DNA of 64,000 bases from Clostridium sp. (GTDB lineage: Bacteria; Bacillota; Dethiobacteria; Dethiobacterales; Dethiobacteraceae), in the NCBI GenBank assembly GCA_018335695.1, contig JAGXRV010000089.1:1-64000 (forward strand), in the 5' to 3' direction. Within the stretch, counting starts at the first letter, position 1. Each line of letters begins with the position of its first letter. Both the position numbers and the translations under genes were made by a program. The notes beneath the pieces are model-generated. The model was not told the origin of the DNA. It saw nothing but the letters and a program-made list of their open reading frames with translations, and ran no database searches. Positions 26,609-35,663 of the stretch are shown piece after piece.

Positions 26609-27529
26609 ATGCAAAAATTGTGGCGCGGTTTTTGGCAAGTAGCAGATCCAAAAATCTGGATTGCCTCATTTGTTCCGATGGCCGTGGGAGGATCGCTGGC
26701 TTATGGTTTAACCGGAAATTTTAGCTGGTTTTGGTTTGCAGTCAGTCTAATCGGTGTTTTTTTTATTGAAATTGGCAAAAACGCGGCTAATGACCTTGTA
26801 GATTATCAAAGCGGCGTTGACCTAATGGTAGAGCCTGACAAACGAACACCTTTTAGCGGCGGAAAGCGTGCTATCGTAGATGGCAATCTGACTATATCTC
26901 AGGCTGCTTGGATTACCATCCTCACCCTGGCGGCCGGCAGTGCCATCGGTATTTATATTGCTTTCTTTCGTGAACCTGCTATTCTCTGGATTGGCTGTAG
27001 TGGTCTCTTTTTTGCTGCCGCTTACAGTTTGCCGCCGTTTAAATTGGCATATCGCGGTCTGGGTGAGCTGGTTGTCGGACTGACTTTTGGACCGTTAATT
27101 GTCAGCGGCGCATTTGTAGTGCAAACTCACTTTCTTTCCTGGGAAGTATTTTTAGTTTCTCTGCCGATCGGTTTTTTAATTGCCAATGTACTTTTTATTA
27201 ACCAATTTCCTGACTATGAGGCTGATTTACAAGGGAACAAACGAAACTGGGTTGTTCGTCTCGGAAAAGAGAAGGGGATTACTGTTTATAAGGGACTCTT
27301 TGTGGCAGCTTATTTCTCAATAGTAGTCTTGTTTGCAGTGACTGGAAATCCATTCTGGTTGGTACCTTATATAAGTGTTCCTCTAGTGCGAAATGCAGTG
27401 AATTGCGCCATCAAATATAGAGAAGACATCCCCCGACTTATTCAAGCCAATGCAAACACTATCAAAACGTATCAATTGACAGGTATTACCATGGTGCTAG
27501 CCGGTCTGATGAGCCGCTATTTTATCTAA
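26609..27529 (+). CDS. menA: UbiA-family prenyltransferase, MenA-like
   Basis: A 306-residue membrane protein with eight or nine hydrophobic segments. The first prenyl-diphosphate motif is NAANDLVDYQSGVD (about residues 59-72) and the second NQFPDYEADLQGNKRNWVVRLG (about 195-216), as in 1,4-dihydroxy-2-naphthoate prenyltransferase of menaquinone synthesis. Other UbiA members use different aromatic acceptors, and no further men gene is present here. GGGGG precedes ATG 26609. The gene ends at a perfect terminator. Confidence 0.8.
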   Translation: MQKLWRGFWQVADPKIWIASFVPMAVGGSLAYGLTGNFSWFWFAVSLIGVFFIEIGKNAANDLVDYQSGVDLMVEPDKRTPFSGGKRAIVDGNLTISQAAWITILTLAAGSAIGIYIAFFREPAILWIGCSGLFFAAAYSLPPFKLAYRGLGELVVGLTFGPLIVSGAFVVQTHFLSWEVFLVSLPIGFLIANVLFINQFPDYEADLQGNKRNWVVRLGKEKGITVYKGLFVAAYFSIVVLFAVTGNPFWLVPYISVPLVRNAVNCAIKYREDIPRLIQANANTIKTYQLTGITMVLAGLMSRYFI

Positions 27530-27542
27530 CTGTACAGTATTT

Positions 27543-27577
27543 GCCGCACGGTAAATTGTTACCGTGCGGCTTTTTTT
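27543..27577 (+). terminator. Intrinsic terminator after menA-like gene
   Basis: Perfect GCCGCACGGTAA-ATTG-TTACCGTGCGGC stem followed by seven T residues. Confidence 0.95.
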
Positions 27578-27681
27578 AGAGAACTTAGTAAATATAAAGA
27601 AATTTAAGTTTCGCTATTCTCTGGTATAAGCTTTACTCTGTTGTGCATACTAATTTAACAGGTAAAGGAGAAGGTGAGAGA

Positions 27682-28314
27682 ATGGCTGAAGATTATTATT
27701 TGTCTGATTTTCATGGAGAAATTCAATCTGAAGCAGAACAAGTATTTAATGCGACAACCAGTAAAAAGAATCTCAGCGGCGTAAGGGGGAGGGCTTCACG
27801 AACCGGGCGCAAAGGACCTGTGATGACACCGGTGGATTTTTTGCATGGCAAGGCTAAAAAAGAGTATATGCAAAACAGTGAGGTGATAAGATACAATATG
27901 TACGAGAACAAAGTATTACTCTACGATGATTTTAAGGAATTGCCGGTTGAAAAACAAATAGTCCTGATGACAAAATGGCGAGATGAAATAGGTACAAGCA
28001 ATATTATTAAAGATATGAAAATATCGCGTAAAAAATTTTACAGCGAAGTGTTAAAAACGCTAGGCATTGAAACTAAGCCTAGAGGCCGGCGTCCTAAGCG
28101 TGATGCTCAAGAATGGAAAGAGATAACCGTCAAAGAAGCAGTTACCGCAAATGCAGAGGCATTCTCACAGGAAGGCGCTTTCATGATAGTCTTTAACGGA
28201 CGATTCATCGGTCAGGCACTGACAAATCGATTAGCTCGGTTGGCACGAGTTTTTGATTCCGCCGGTGAATACGAAATAAGAGTAGAAGTGAAGGAGATAA
28301 ACAATCTCCTCTGA
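27682..28314 (+). CDS. Unknown protein with HTH-like and basic segments
   Basis: A 210-residue protein that I do not recognise. Residues about 95-125 (VLMTKWRDEIGTSNIIKDMKISRKKFYSEVL) look like a helix-turn-helix with the turn near GTSN. It is followed by a basic RGRRPKR stretch like an AT-hook. The N-terminus is acidic and the region 30-50 is rich in R, K and G. A DNA-binding or regulatory role is possible but unproven. ATG 27682 has AAAGGAGAAGGTGAG upstream; a GTG-like earlier frame is discounted. It stands alone between two terminators, facing speD. Confidence 0.65.
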   Translation: MAEDYYLSDFHGEIQSEAEQVFNATTSKKNLSGVRGRASRTGRKGPVMTPVDFLHGKAKKEYMQNSEVIRYNMYENKVLLYDDFKELPVEKQIVLMTKWRDEIGTSNIIKDMKISRKKFYSEVLKTLGIETKPRGRRPKRDAQEWKEITVKEAVTANAEAFSQEGAFMIVFNGRFIGQALTNRLARLARVFDSAGEYEIRVEVKEINNLL

Positions 28315-28357
28315 AAGTATAAGGGCGAAGCAACAGCCGGCTTCGCCCTTATACTTT
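28314..28357. terminator. Bidirectional terminator between unknown gene and speD
   Basis: Perfect 17-bp stem AAAGTATAAGGGCGAAG / CTTCGCCCTTATACTTT with a ten-base loop. The speD stop codon lies in one arm. It can serve both convergent genes, although T-runs are short. Confidence 0.8.
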
Positions 28358-29155
28358 AGAAATATTACGTCCGTAGAAGATTTCCAGCATTTCTCTTTTA
28401 AGGCGTTGTTTTATTTTACGTCGCTCACTCTGTGTTAAATCTTTTTTTGCAATACCAAAGAGATAATTGTCCAGATCGAATTCCCTAAGAATCATTTTAG
28501 TATGGAAAATATTTTCCTGATAGACATTTACATCAATCGACTGATATTTTTCCTTTGTACTGCCGGGAATATAATTCTGGATAGAATTAATCTTATGGTC
28601 AATAAAATACTTTCGGCCGTTAACATCACGTGTAAAACCTCTCACTCGATAATCAATAGTCATAATGTCCGATTCAAAACTGTGAATTAAGTAATTCAAA
28701 GCTTTTAACGGGGAAATATGACCACAAGTCGAAACGTCAATATCAGCGCGAAAAGTACTGATTCCGTCATCTGGGTGGCTTTCCGGATAAGTATGCACCG
28801 TTATGTGACTTTTATCCAAGTGACCGACAATAGATTCAGGCAGTGGTCCCGGCGCCTCATTCTCTGACTGGGCATCATATGCTTGGCCTTCTGCAATCAA
28901 AATCGTCACACTCGCACCTTGCGGGTCGTAATCCTGTTTAGCAATATTTAAGACTGTGGCTCCGATAATCACAGCTACGTTCGAGAGAATACTGGTGAGA
29001 CGTTCAGCGTTATATTGTTCATCAATATAATCAATGTAGCCTCGCCTGTCATCTTCTTTTTTGGCATAACAGATATCATACATATTAAAGCTGAGTGATT
29101 TTGTCAGGTTATTAAAGCCGTATAGCTTTAGCTTTTTAAAGGATTTAATTTCCAT
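28349..29155 (-). CDS. speD: S-adenosylmethionine decarboxylase proenzyme (Escherichia coli type)
   Basis: A 268-residue SpeD of the long, E. coli-like class. It decarboxylates S-adenosylmethionine for spermidine synthesis after self-cleavage that makes a pyruvoyl group. The cleavage site is the KS bond at about residues 115-116 in [16 protein letters not shown]. The N-terminus [17 protein letters not shown] and the [14 protein letters not shown] stretch are typical. Two in-frame ATG codons exist (29164, 29155); I prefer 29155. speE is not adjacent. Confidence 0.95.
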   Translation of the reverse strand: MEIKSFKKLKLYGFNNLTKSLSFNMYDICYAKKEDDRRGYIDYIDEQYNAERLTSILSNVAVIIGATVLNIAKQDYDPQGASVTILIAEGQAYDAQSENEAPGPLPESIVGHLDKSHITVHTYPESHPDDGISTFRADIDVSTCGHISPLKALNYLIHSFESDIMTIDYRVRGFTRDVNGRKYFIDHKINSIQNYIPGSTKEKYQSIDVNVYQENIFHTKMILREFDLDNYLFGIAKKDLTQSERRKIKQRLKREMLEIFYGRNISKV

Positions 29156-29237
29156 CTTCCACATCCTGGATTTTAGTAAGTGTCTCCCAGTTCATATTAT
29201 AACCATTCGCCCTGATTAGAAACATAAACTGTTCTGC

Positions 29238-29633
29238 TTATTTAGGCGGATGACAGCCAATGCAGTTATTATACGTTGCCTCAGGGAAAGTAAACATCGC
29301 ATCATGAGAAGGCACAATTTCCTCATGACAGCCCAGGCAAAAAGACATCGTGCCTGCAACCGGATGAGGAGTCTTGGGAGCTCCGCCGTGACAGAGCATG
29401 CAGTTGTCAAAATAGCCAAAGGTAGCTTTATGCCAATCAATCTCTTGCCTGTGGCAAATATCACAATTACCTTCATAACGGCCGTCAAGTCCATGGCTCA
29501 CTAATATCGGCCCGGCTGCCGATAGTTCGGGCGCCATCAGAACCACACGCACAAAAATGCCAAAGACAATCATTACTGCAAAAGAAAATAGAAAAAATTC
29601 CTTCGTCGACTTTACTTTCTTCGGATTTCCCAT
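29238..29633 (-). CDS. Membrane-anchored tetraheme cytochrome c
   Basis: A 131-residue protein with one N-terminal membrane helix (about residues 12-33) and four CxxCH heme sites: Cys57-His61, Cys78-His82, Cys99-His103 and Cys124-His128. It should sit on the outer face of the membrane and carry electrons. There is no reductase gene next to it. Histidines between the heme sites could serve as distal ligands. ATG 29633 follows AGGAGGT. The size suggests a small NapC/cyt c3-like module, but I cannot assign a subfamily. Confidence 0.85.
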   Translation of the reverse strand: MGNPKKVKSTKEFFLFSFAVMIVFGIFVRVVLMAPELSAAGPILVSHGLDGRYEGNCDICHRQEIDWHKATFGYFDNCMLCHGGAPKTPHPVAGTMSFCLGCHEEIVPSHDAMFTFPEATYNNCIGCHPPK

Positions 29634-29851
29634 AGTTACCTCCTGCATCTACAATTAATAAAACATAATTCCAGCTAATATTTATTCTCTCCTAAAGACA
29701 ATAAACCCTGCCGCCGGTGAAAATTTTGTCAGATGATTTGCATAACTAATTACGCAAATTTTAATAAGTTAACATAATATATATTATCGGACGTTTTAAG
29801 AGTGAATTGCCTCTAGTTTTAAGCGCTTATCTCTGCGCTAAGAAATTCTAA

Positions 29852-29875
29852 AGCCGGCAAAATTTTTTGCCGGCT
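29852..29875 (-). terminator. Hairpin behind the Isf-like flavoprotein gene
   Basis: AGCCGGCAAAA/TTTTGCCGGCT stem with a two-base centre, just beyond the stop at 29882 on the minus strand. It is probably a terminator, though the T-run after it is interrupted. Confidence 0.6.
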
Positions 29876-29881
29876 GTTGCT

Positions 29882-30712
29882 TTAGTTGTACTTCTCCAAT
29901 TTTTCCTTTATTGCCTCTCGATTTTGCATATATCTGCCGCGTGTCGCTTTTATCCAATCTTCCAGATGGCGCTTACGATGTGCCGGTGTCCAAAAGGCAT
30001 GTTCCAGTGCTTCTGTTGGCACATTAATCTGATAATCCTGATCAAGAGTTCCCTCAACCAGGCAAAACGGGCATTGAATCTTATTATTGTCAAGCAGGCG
30101 AACTGAGCGGCTGTAGCAAAACGGGCATTGATTCGCTAATGGTTTGCGGGATGCAGCTTTACCTTGAAGGTATAGGACTAAGCCCTCGCCAAGAGAATTG
30201 ACTGCCTGCATAGTTTCTTCCTGTAAAAGGATTTCACCGGGACCAGGTGCGTATGCTTCCAGGTAATCGTATACCGGAAAGCCGTAGGAAAGAGCAAACT
30301 GATTCATCATCTCCATACCAATGGGGTTCCAATCAGACTTGCCGGCGATGGTTATGGTGAGAGCACCTCTCTTTTTCTCTGTCAACTCGTCAGCATAAAG
30401 CGACATCATTAAAGCACGATCCATTACTTTTTTAATGATTGATGCGGGACTAAGCAAATATATCGGCGCAGCAACAATCAGGCCGTCTGCTTTCAACAGT
30501 TTTTCCACTAAAATACCCATTTGATCTTCTTCCCTGCATTTTCCGCGAAATACACAGGCTAGGCAGCCTTCACAAGCTGTAATATTAAAAGAAGCGATAT
30601 TCAGAATTTCCACTTCGGCACCCGCCTGTTTTGCAGCGGCTGAAGCTTGCTTGGCAAGAATTTCACTGTTACCGGGGCTACGCCGAGAAGCAACTAACGT
30701 CAATATTTTCAT
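29882..30712 (-). CDS. Iron-sulfur flavoprotein (Isf-like NADPH-dependent FMN reductase family)
   Basis: A 276-residue flavodoxin-fold protein. The N-terminus MKILTLVASRRSPGNS is the FMN phosphate loop. The compact cysteine motif CEGCLACVFRGKC (about residues 48-60) is that of Isf proteins, which bind a 4Fe-4S cluster and FMN and reduce quinones, oxygen species or other acceptors. A second CPFC...CPFC pair (about residues 196-218) looks like a zinc ribbon and is less usual. AGGAGGTAG precedes ATG 30712. A palindrome lies 42 bases upstream. Confidence 0.82.
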   Translation of the reverse strand: MKILTLVASRRSPGNSEILAKQASAAAKQAGAEVEILNIASFNITACEGCLACVFRGKCREEDQMGILVEKLLKADGLIVAAPIYLLSPASIIKKVMDRALMMSLYADELTEKKRGALTITIAGKSDWNPIGMEMMNQFALSYGFPVYDYLEAYAPGPGEILLQEETMQAVNSLGEGLVLYLQGKAASRKPLANQCPFCYSRSVRLLDNNKIQCPFCLVEGTLDQDYQINVPTEALEHAFWTPAHRKRHLEDWIKATRGRYMQNREAIKEKLEKYN

Positions 30713-30753
30713 TAAGCAACTACCTCCTCTCTTATATCTTCGCCATAAGCAAT

Positions 30754-30780
30754 AATTTACCTGCCTAAGGCAGGTAAATT
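30754..30780. promoter_or_regulatory. 27-bp palindrome upstream of Isf-like gene
   Basis: AATTTACCTGCC-TAA-GGCAGGTAAATT, perfect arms of 12 bases. It lacks a T-run in either direction, so a repressor operator for the flavoprotein gene is as likely as a terminator for the upstream adenine deaminase gene. Confidence 0.55.
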
Positions 30781-30827
30781 AGTAAGACTGAAAGTTAATT
30801 TTTAGTCTCTAAAAGTATCTGGTGAAA

Positions 30828-32630
30828 CTAACTCTCTTCCGGGAATAAGCCGACAAAAGCGAATGCATTAACGTCCACTAAACCGCGGTTTGTTAAACGC
30901 AGATCAGGAATCACCGGCAGAGATAGCAGCGCCATTGTCATAAAAGGCGAGACAAGCTTACAGCCTAAGGTTTTCCATGCTTTAGTCAAGGAAGATACTG
31001 CGTCAGCTACTTCCTCAACCGGACGGTCTGACATTAAACCGGCCACAGGCAACTCTACGAGAGCCAGTACTTCTCCAGCTGAAACAGCCACCATACCGCC
31101 GCCGACATCCGCTAAAATATTGCCTGCCAGAGCCATGTCAGCGTCGTTAGTACCGACAATCAACAGATTGTGACTGTCGTGGGCTACGGTGGAGGCAACC
31201 GCGCCGGCGGTGAAACCAAAGCCGCTGACAAAACCTAACGAGCCTCCGCCACTGCCACTGTGACGCTCAAATACAGCCACTTTTGCTAAATCTCTAGTGG
31301 GATCGGCTCTCACAAAACCATTTGTTACAGGTACAGATAGCAGCAACTCTTTTGTGCCAACCTGAGCTTCTTCGATTTTCATCGCCCGAATAGTAACATT
31401 TTCCTTGTAAGCAGGTGCCTTGACTTGAAAGTCTGCTTCAACTAAAGGTTTCGCTAAGCGGACTGAATTCCGGACGAATTCAGGATAGCTGCGTACAGGT
31501 AGCTCAAAAAGCAGTTTCCCCTCTTTGGCAACCGGGATACCAGCAATAAAGACCTGCTCAACTTTAACTCGCGCTAAATCGGAGAGCAACAGCATGTCTG
31601 CATACTTCCCCGGTGCAATGCTGCCCAATTCGTGATCAACCTTAAAATAGCGCGCTGTATTAATTGTAGCCATTTGAATGGCACGTATCGGGTTTACTCC
31701 CTCCTGAATGGCTCGCATGACGACATGATTAAGATGTCCTCGCTGCAGAAGTGTGTCTGGATGGGTATCGTCGGAGCAGAGAATACAGAAGGAGCTGTCT
31801 ATTCTATGTTCAGTAATCGCTCGGATGGTTTCTTTTACGTCATGCCAAGCCGACCCTTCCCTGAGCATGGCAAACATGCCGCTGCGCACCTTTTGCAAAA
31901 CATCATCTTTATGAACCGACTCATGGCAGGACGTAATTCCGGCGGCAATATATGCTTGCAGCCCGGGACCTTTGGTCGGCACAGCATAATGGCCTGTCAC
32001 CACTTTGCCTGCAGCCAGTGTTTCTTTAATGATAGCGTGGATGGCACGATCATTTGCCAGCACGCCGGGGAAATTCATCATCTCCCCTAATCCAACTACC
32101 CCGTCCCAACTCATCGCCTCTTTCACTTCGGCGGGGCCAATAACCGCGCCTGCATCTTCAAACCCGGGTGCCGCCGGGACACAAGCAGGCATAGTGGTGA
32201 AGACACGCAAAGGAAGATCTTTTCCTTCCTCATGCATTAAACGAATGCCTTCCAAGCCTAGAACATTTGCAATTTCATGCGGATCCATAAAAATAGCTGT
32301 GGTGCCGTGAGGCAAAACAGCTTGAGCAAATCCTGTGACATTTACCATGCTGCTTTCCACATGAATATGTCCGTCTAAGAAACCGGGTACCATAGTCATG
32401 CCGTCTGCATCAATTACGATTGTCTCCGGACCGATTGTATGACAAGCATCACCTACAAGAGCAATTCGGCCTTCAGCAACCGCCACATCAATGTTTGGCA
32501 ATATCTCAGCCGAATGCACATTTACCAGTCTTGCTTTTCGAACTACCAAATCGGCATATTCTCTGCCCATAGCCACATCAATTAGACGTTGTGAGACGTC
32601 AGAAAGAAGATTTTCAGAGAAGCAACCCAT
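30828..32630 (-). CDS. ade: Adenine deaminase
   Basis: A 600-residue metal-dependent amidohydrolase of the adenine deaminase family, converting adenine to hypoxanthine and ammonia. Visible features: the metal-binding DGHIHVESSM near residue 85, PHGTTAIFMDPHEIANVLG, GHYAVPTKG, CSDDTHPDTLL, and the C-terminal adenine deaminase domain with VAHDSHNLLIVGTND. ATG 32630 has GGGGGA upstream. It follows the debranching gene by 28 bases on the same strand and may be read from the glycan operon, without an evident metabolic link. Confidence 0.95.
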   Translation of the reverse strand: MGCFSENLLSDVSQRLIDVAMGREYADLVVRKARLVNVHSAEILPNIDVAVAEGRIALVGDACHTIGPETIVIDADGMTMVPGFLDGHIHVESSMVNVTGFAQAVLPHGTTAIFMDPHEIANVLGLEGIRLMHEEGKDLPLRVFTTMPACVPAAPGFEDAGAVIGPAEVKEAMSWDGVVGLGEMMNFPGVLANDRAIHAIIKETLAAGKVVTGHYAVPTKGPGLQAYIAAGITSCHESVHKDDVLQKVRSGMFAMLREGSAWHDVKETIRAITEHRIDSSFCILCSDDTHPDTLLQRGHLNHVVMRAIQEGVNPIRAIQMATINTARYFKVDHELGSIAPGKYADMLLLSDLARVKVEQVFIAGIPVAKEGKLLFELPVRSYPEFVRNSVRLAKPLVEADFQVKAPAYKENVTIRAMKIEEAQVGTKELLLSVPVTNGFVRADPTRDLAKVAVFERHSGSGGGSLGFVSGFGFTAGAVASTVAHDSHNLLIVGTNDADMALAGNILADVGGGMVAVSAGEVLALVELPVAGLMSDRPVEEVADAVSSLTKAWKTLGCKLVSPFMTMALLSLPVIPDLRLTNRGLVDVNAFAFVGLFPEES

Positions 32631-32658
32631 AGTTTAAAATCCCCCAGATATATTTTCT

Positions 32659-34653
32659 TTAACTTTCTTCACTATTGACTTCACTTATCCATAGAGATTC
32701 AGGACGCTTATCGAGTATATCCTGATGATAAGCGCGCAGCACTTCCGCTACACTCCAGGCTTGGTGAGGACACCCACGCGGAGTATGCGGATGTTCCCCA
32801 TCGAAGATTTCAGCAATCGATGCCAGTCCAAAATCAAAGAGATGGTGGAAAAAAGGAGCCAAGATACGCGCTGCAATTTGCCTGGAAAGACGAGAGTAAT
32901 TGTGGCTACGCCGGTAGGCAGTAATATATGGGCCGATCAGAAAAGCCCAGGCAGTTCCCTGGTGATATGCACCGTCACGGCTAATGCGATCTCCTTTACA
33001 ATTTGGACGGTAATCCGTCTCATACGGAGCCAAGGTGCGCAAACCAAAAGGAGTGTATAGATGCCGTCCCACCGCATTTAAGACTTGTCTTTCTTGGCGG
33101 TGAGAAAGTAAGCGATATGGCAGGCTAAGCGCAAAAAGCTGATTGGGACGCAACCGCTCATCACGCACGCCTCGGTAAACTACGTCCGCAAGGTAGTCAT
33201 GTCGCATGCACCAAAAGGTTGAGGGAAACTTTTCCTGCACACGCAGCGCCAACTCACCATATTGTCTGCGTGCGTCATGGTCGCCTAACCTGCCTGAGAG
33301 CAGCGTCATAAAATAGAGAGCGTTATACCAGAGCGCGTTAACTTCCACCGCTTTGCCCGTTCGCGGCGTTACTACCCAGTCTCCCACTTTAGCATCCATC
33401 CAAGTTAACTGAACACCCTTTTTGCCGGCCGTTATCAAACCGTCGGCATCCATGACGATCCCGTAGTCAGTACCGATGCTGTAATTGTGAATGACTTTTT
33501 TAAGGATAGGATAAATTTCTTCGCGAATAAAGTCCAGGTCACCGCTATAGTCTAAATATGCTTTAACCGCCTGAAAATACCAAAGTGAAGCATCTACCGT
33601 ATTATAGTGAGGCGCTGAACCATCTGCAGGTATAAAATTTGGCATTAAGCCGTTGTTCTCAAGGCGAGCGTATTTAGCCAGGATCTTTTTTGCTTCCGCC
33701 AAGCGGCCGGTGATAAGCAGCAGGCCGGGCAAAGCAATAAACGTATCACGCCCCCACTCCTCAAACCATGGATAGCCGGCAATAATAGCAGGTTCTTCAT
33801 CTTTATGAATCACGAACTTGTCTGTGGCTCGTGCAAGTTCACGACAAAGCGGGTTCTTGCTTGTCATGCGCGAGAGGATTGCCTTTTGTCTAATTAATTC
33901 TTCCTGATAGAATCGCTTATAATCAGCAGCGAGGGAACCGGAGAGCGATGCGGAAACGGCAAACTCACCTCCCGCAGTCAATTCTGTTTCCCAGAATCCG
34001 GGAATAAAATGGTGCTCCAAATATTCCTCATCTCTCTCTTGTTCGTGCGCATAATACATATTATAGTACCAGGCGTACATCTCTTGGAAAGTGCCGCTAG
34101 TGCTTGAAAGGGTTATAAGCGGGCCATGAGGCGACTTGATTTTCACGGTGCTCCCGCTGATTTCTTTCCCAAACGGCCAGGCCGGGTTATTGTTGACAGT
34201 ATGATGCGAACGATCATTTACCAGTGGATACAACCGAAGCTTGCAAATTCGGTTTGCTTCTACCCGATAACGGATGATTGTTGTGGCTTCACCTTCGACC
34301 ATGAAAATTTCCTTGATTAGATAGATATCTTCCATACGATAGACAAAAGTGATTATGGGAGCAGTAAAAAACTCCACCAGATGGAGATGACCTGTTTGAT
34401 ATTGATCATGCGCCAGTTGATTAGAAGCCAAAAAGTATGTGCGTCCTTCCACCGTCAATTCTTCGTGAATTTTCGAGAGAAAAAGACGCCTTTCTCCTCC
34501 TTCCAAAGGACTTGAAATCAGCAACCCATGATAACGACGTGTATTAGAACCGGCAATAGTACCACTGGCGTAGCCGCCGCTCCCGTTTGTCAGCAACCAT
34601 TCTTTTTCAGTTGCCTTATCCCACTCAGAGACTATATGAGGTCCAAAACGCAA
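32659..34653 (-). CDS. Glycogen debranching enzyme (GH133 amylo-alpha-1,6-glucosidase)
   Basis: A 664-residue enzyme with the bacterial/archaeal GDE layout. The N-terminal beta domain holds EWLLTNGSGGYASGTIAGSNTRRYHGLL; the C-terminal alpha/alpha barrel holds YPWFEEWGRDTFIALPGLLL (about residues 288-307) and GLMPNFIP. It hydrolyses alpha-1,6 branch stubs in glycogen. The start is TTG 34653; its ribosome binding site (AGGAGAGG) lies within the end of the ROK kinase gene, five bases upstream, so the two are probably coupled. Confidence 0.92.
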   Translation of the reverse strand: MRFGPHIVSEWDKATEKEWLLTNGSGGYASGTIAGSNTRRYHGLLISSPLEGGERRLFLSKIHEELTVEGRTYFLASNQLAHDQYQTGHLHLVEFFTAPIITFVYRMEDIYLIKEIFMVEGEATTIIRYRVEANRICKLRLYPLVNDRSHHTVNNNPAWPFGKEISGSTVKIKSPHGPLITLSSTSGTFQEMYAWYYNMYYAHEQERDEEYLEHHFIPGFWETELTAGGEFAVSASLSGSLAADYKRFYQEELIRQKAILSRMTSKNPLCRELARATDKFVIHKDEEPAIIAGYPWFEEWGRDTFIALPGLLLITGRLAEAKKILAKYARLENNGLMPNFIPADGSAPHYNTVDASLWYFQAVKAYLDYSGDLDFIREEIYPILKKVIHNYSIGTDYGIVMDADGLITAGKKGVQLTWMDAKVGDWVVTPRTGKAVEVNALWYNALYFMTLLSGRLGDHDARRQYGELALRVQEKFPSTFWCMRHDYLADVVYRGVRDERLRPNQLFALSLPYRLLSHRQERQVLNAVGRHLYTPFGLRTLAPYETDYRPNCKGDRISRDGAYHQGTAWAFLIGPYITAYRRSHNYSRLSRQIAARILAPFFHHLFDFGLASIAEIFDGEHPHTPRGCPHQAWSVAEVLRAYHQDILDKRPESLWISEVNSEES

Positions 34654-34658
34654 CGCAA

Positions 34659-35639
34659 CTACCTCTCCTTTCTTATCTCCGCTTCTTTCAGTAGACAGAG
34701 CATGCCCGTTACTCCGGCTTCTACTCCTAAAGTCGCCTTCTTCAGTGTGACTGAAGCAGCCGCAGGCGGTATCGCAGAATTTTCGATCGTTTTTTCGAGC
34801 GGAGCAAATAGCTGTTCTCCCGCCTCGGAAACGCCGCCACCAATAACCACAATTTCAGGATTTAACATGTTTACCAAATTAACGAGCGCAATTCCGAGAT
34901 AATAAATGGCTTCAGAGACAATTTCCTGCGCAGTTTCGTCTCCATCATGGGCAGCACGAAAAACAGAGGCAGTGTTCACACTTCCTCCTTGCTGACGGGC
35001 CATATCCCGCAAGATGGTTGTTTTGCCGCTTTGCAATGCCAGATTAGCCGCACGGGTTATGGCAGTACCTGAAGCCACCGTTTCTAAGCAGCCATGCCGC
35101 CCACAGCCGCAGAGAAATCCGTCAGGTTTAACCACCATATGGCCTGCTTCGCCGGCAAAACCCCGAGAGCCACGATAAATTTGACCGTCCAATACCAAGC
35201 CGGCACCTATCCCTGTGCTGACAGTGATATATAATACATCCTGACTGCCGGATGCGGCACCGCAACGCGCTTCGCCAATAGCTGCGGCGTTTGCATCATT
35301 TTCTGCCAGAACTGATACGCCTAGTTTTTTAGATAAACGCTCTTCTACTCCGAACTGATCAAAGCCGGGGATATTTGGGGAATGAATCAGCAAGCGCTTT
35401 TGCCAATCGAAAAAACCCGCCAGACAAACTCCCACTGCGCTAAGGTGACTCAGCCCGGCACCTGTCTGTGCCAATACATCCCTAACAGAATTTGCCATCT
35501 GCTCTAAAATTGCCTCCGGCCCTTCATGAACCAACGTCTCATAACGAACACTGCTTAAAATACGGCCGCGATTATCTGCCAATACCGCATAGATTTTGGT
35601 ACCGCCAAGATCTACGGCAGCATAAAGTTTATCCTGCAT
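34659..35639 (-). CDS. ROK-family sugar kinase (probable glucokinase)
   Basis: A 326-residue ROK protein. It has the ATP-binding DLGGTKIYAVL, ENDANAAAIGEA, STGIGAGLV, EAGHM, and the zinc motif CGCGRHGCLE near residue 180. There is no N-terminal helix-turn-helix, so it is a kinase and not a ROK repressor. In this cluster it would phosphorylate glucose released by the glucoamylase and debranching enzyme. ATG 35639 has GGAG upstream; GTG 35642 and TTG 35645 are alternatives. Confidence 0.9.
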   Translation of the reverse strand: MQDKLYAAVDLGGTKIYAVLADNRGRILSSVRYETLVHEGPEAILEQMANSVRDVLAQTGAGLSHLSAVGVCLAGFFDWQKRLLIHSPNIPGFDQFGVEERLSKKLGVSVLAENDANAAAIGEARCGAASGSQDVLYITVSTGIGAGLVLDGQIYRGSRGFAGEAGHMVVKPDGFLCGCGRHGCLETVASGTAITRAANLALQSGKTTILRDMARQQGGSVNTASVFRAAHDGDETAQEIVSEAIYYLGIALVNLVNMLNPEIVVIGGGVSEAGEQLFAPLEKTIENSAIPPAAASVTLKKATLGVEAGVTGMLCLLKEAEIRKER

Positions 35640-35663
35640 CACCAATTCTCCATTTCCAATGAT

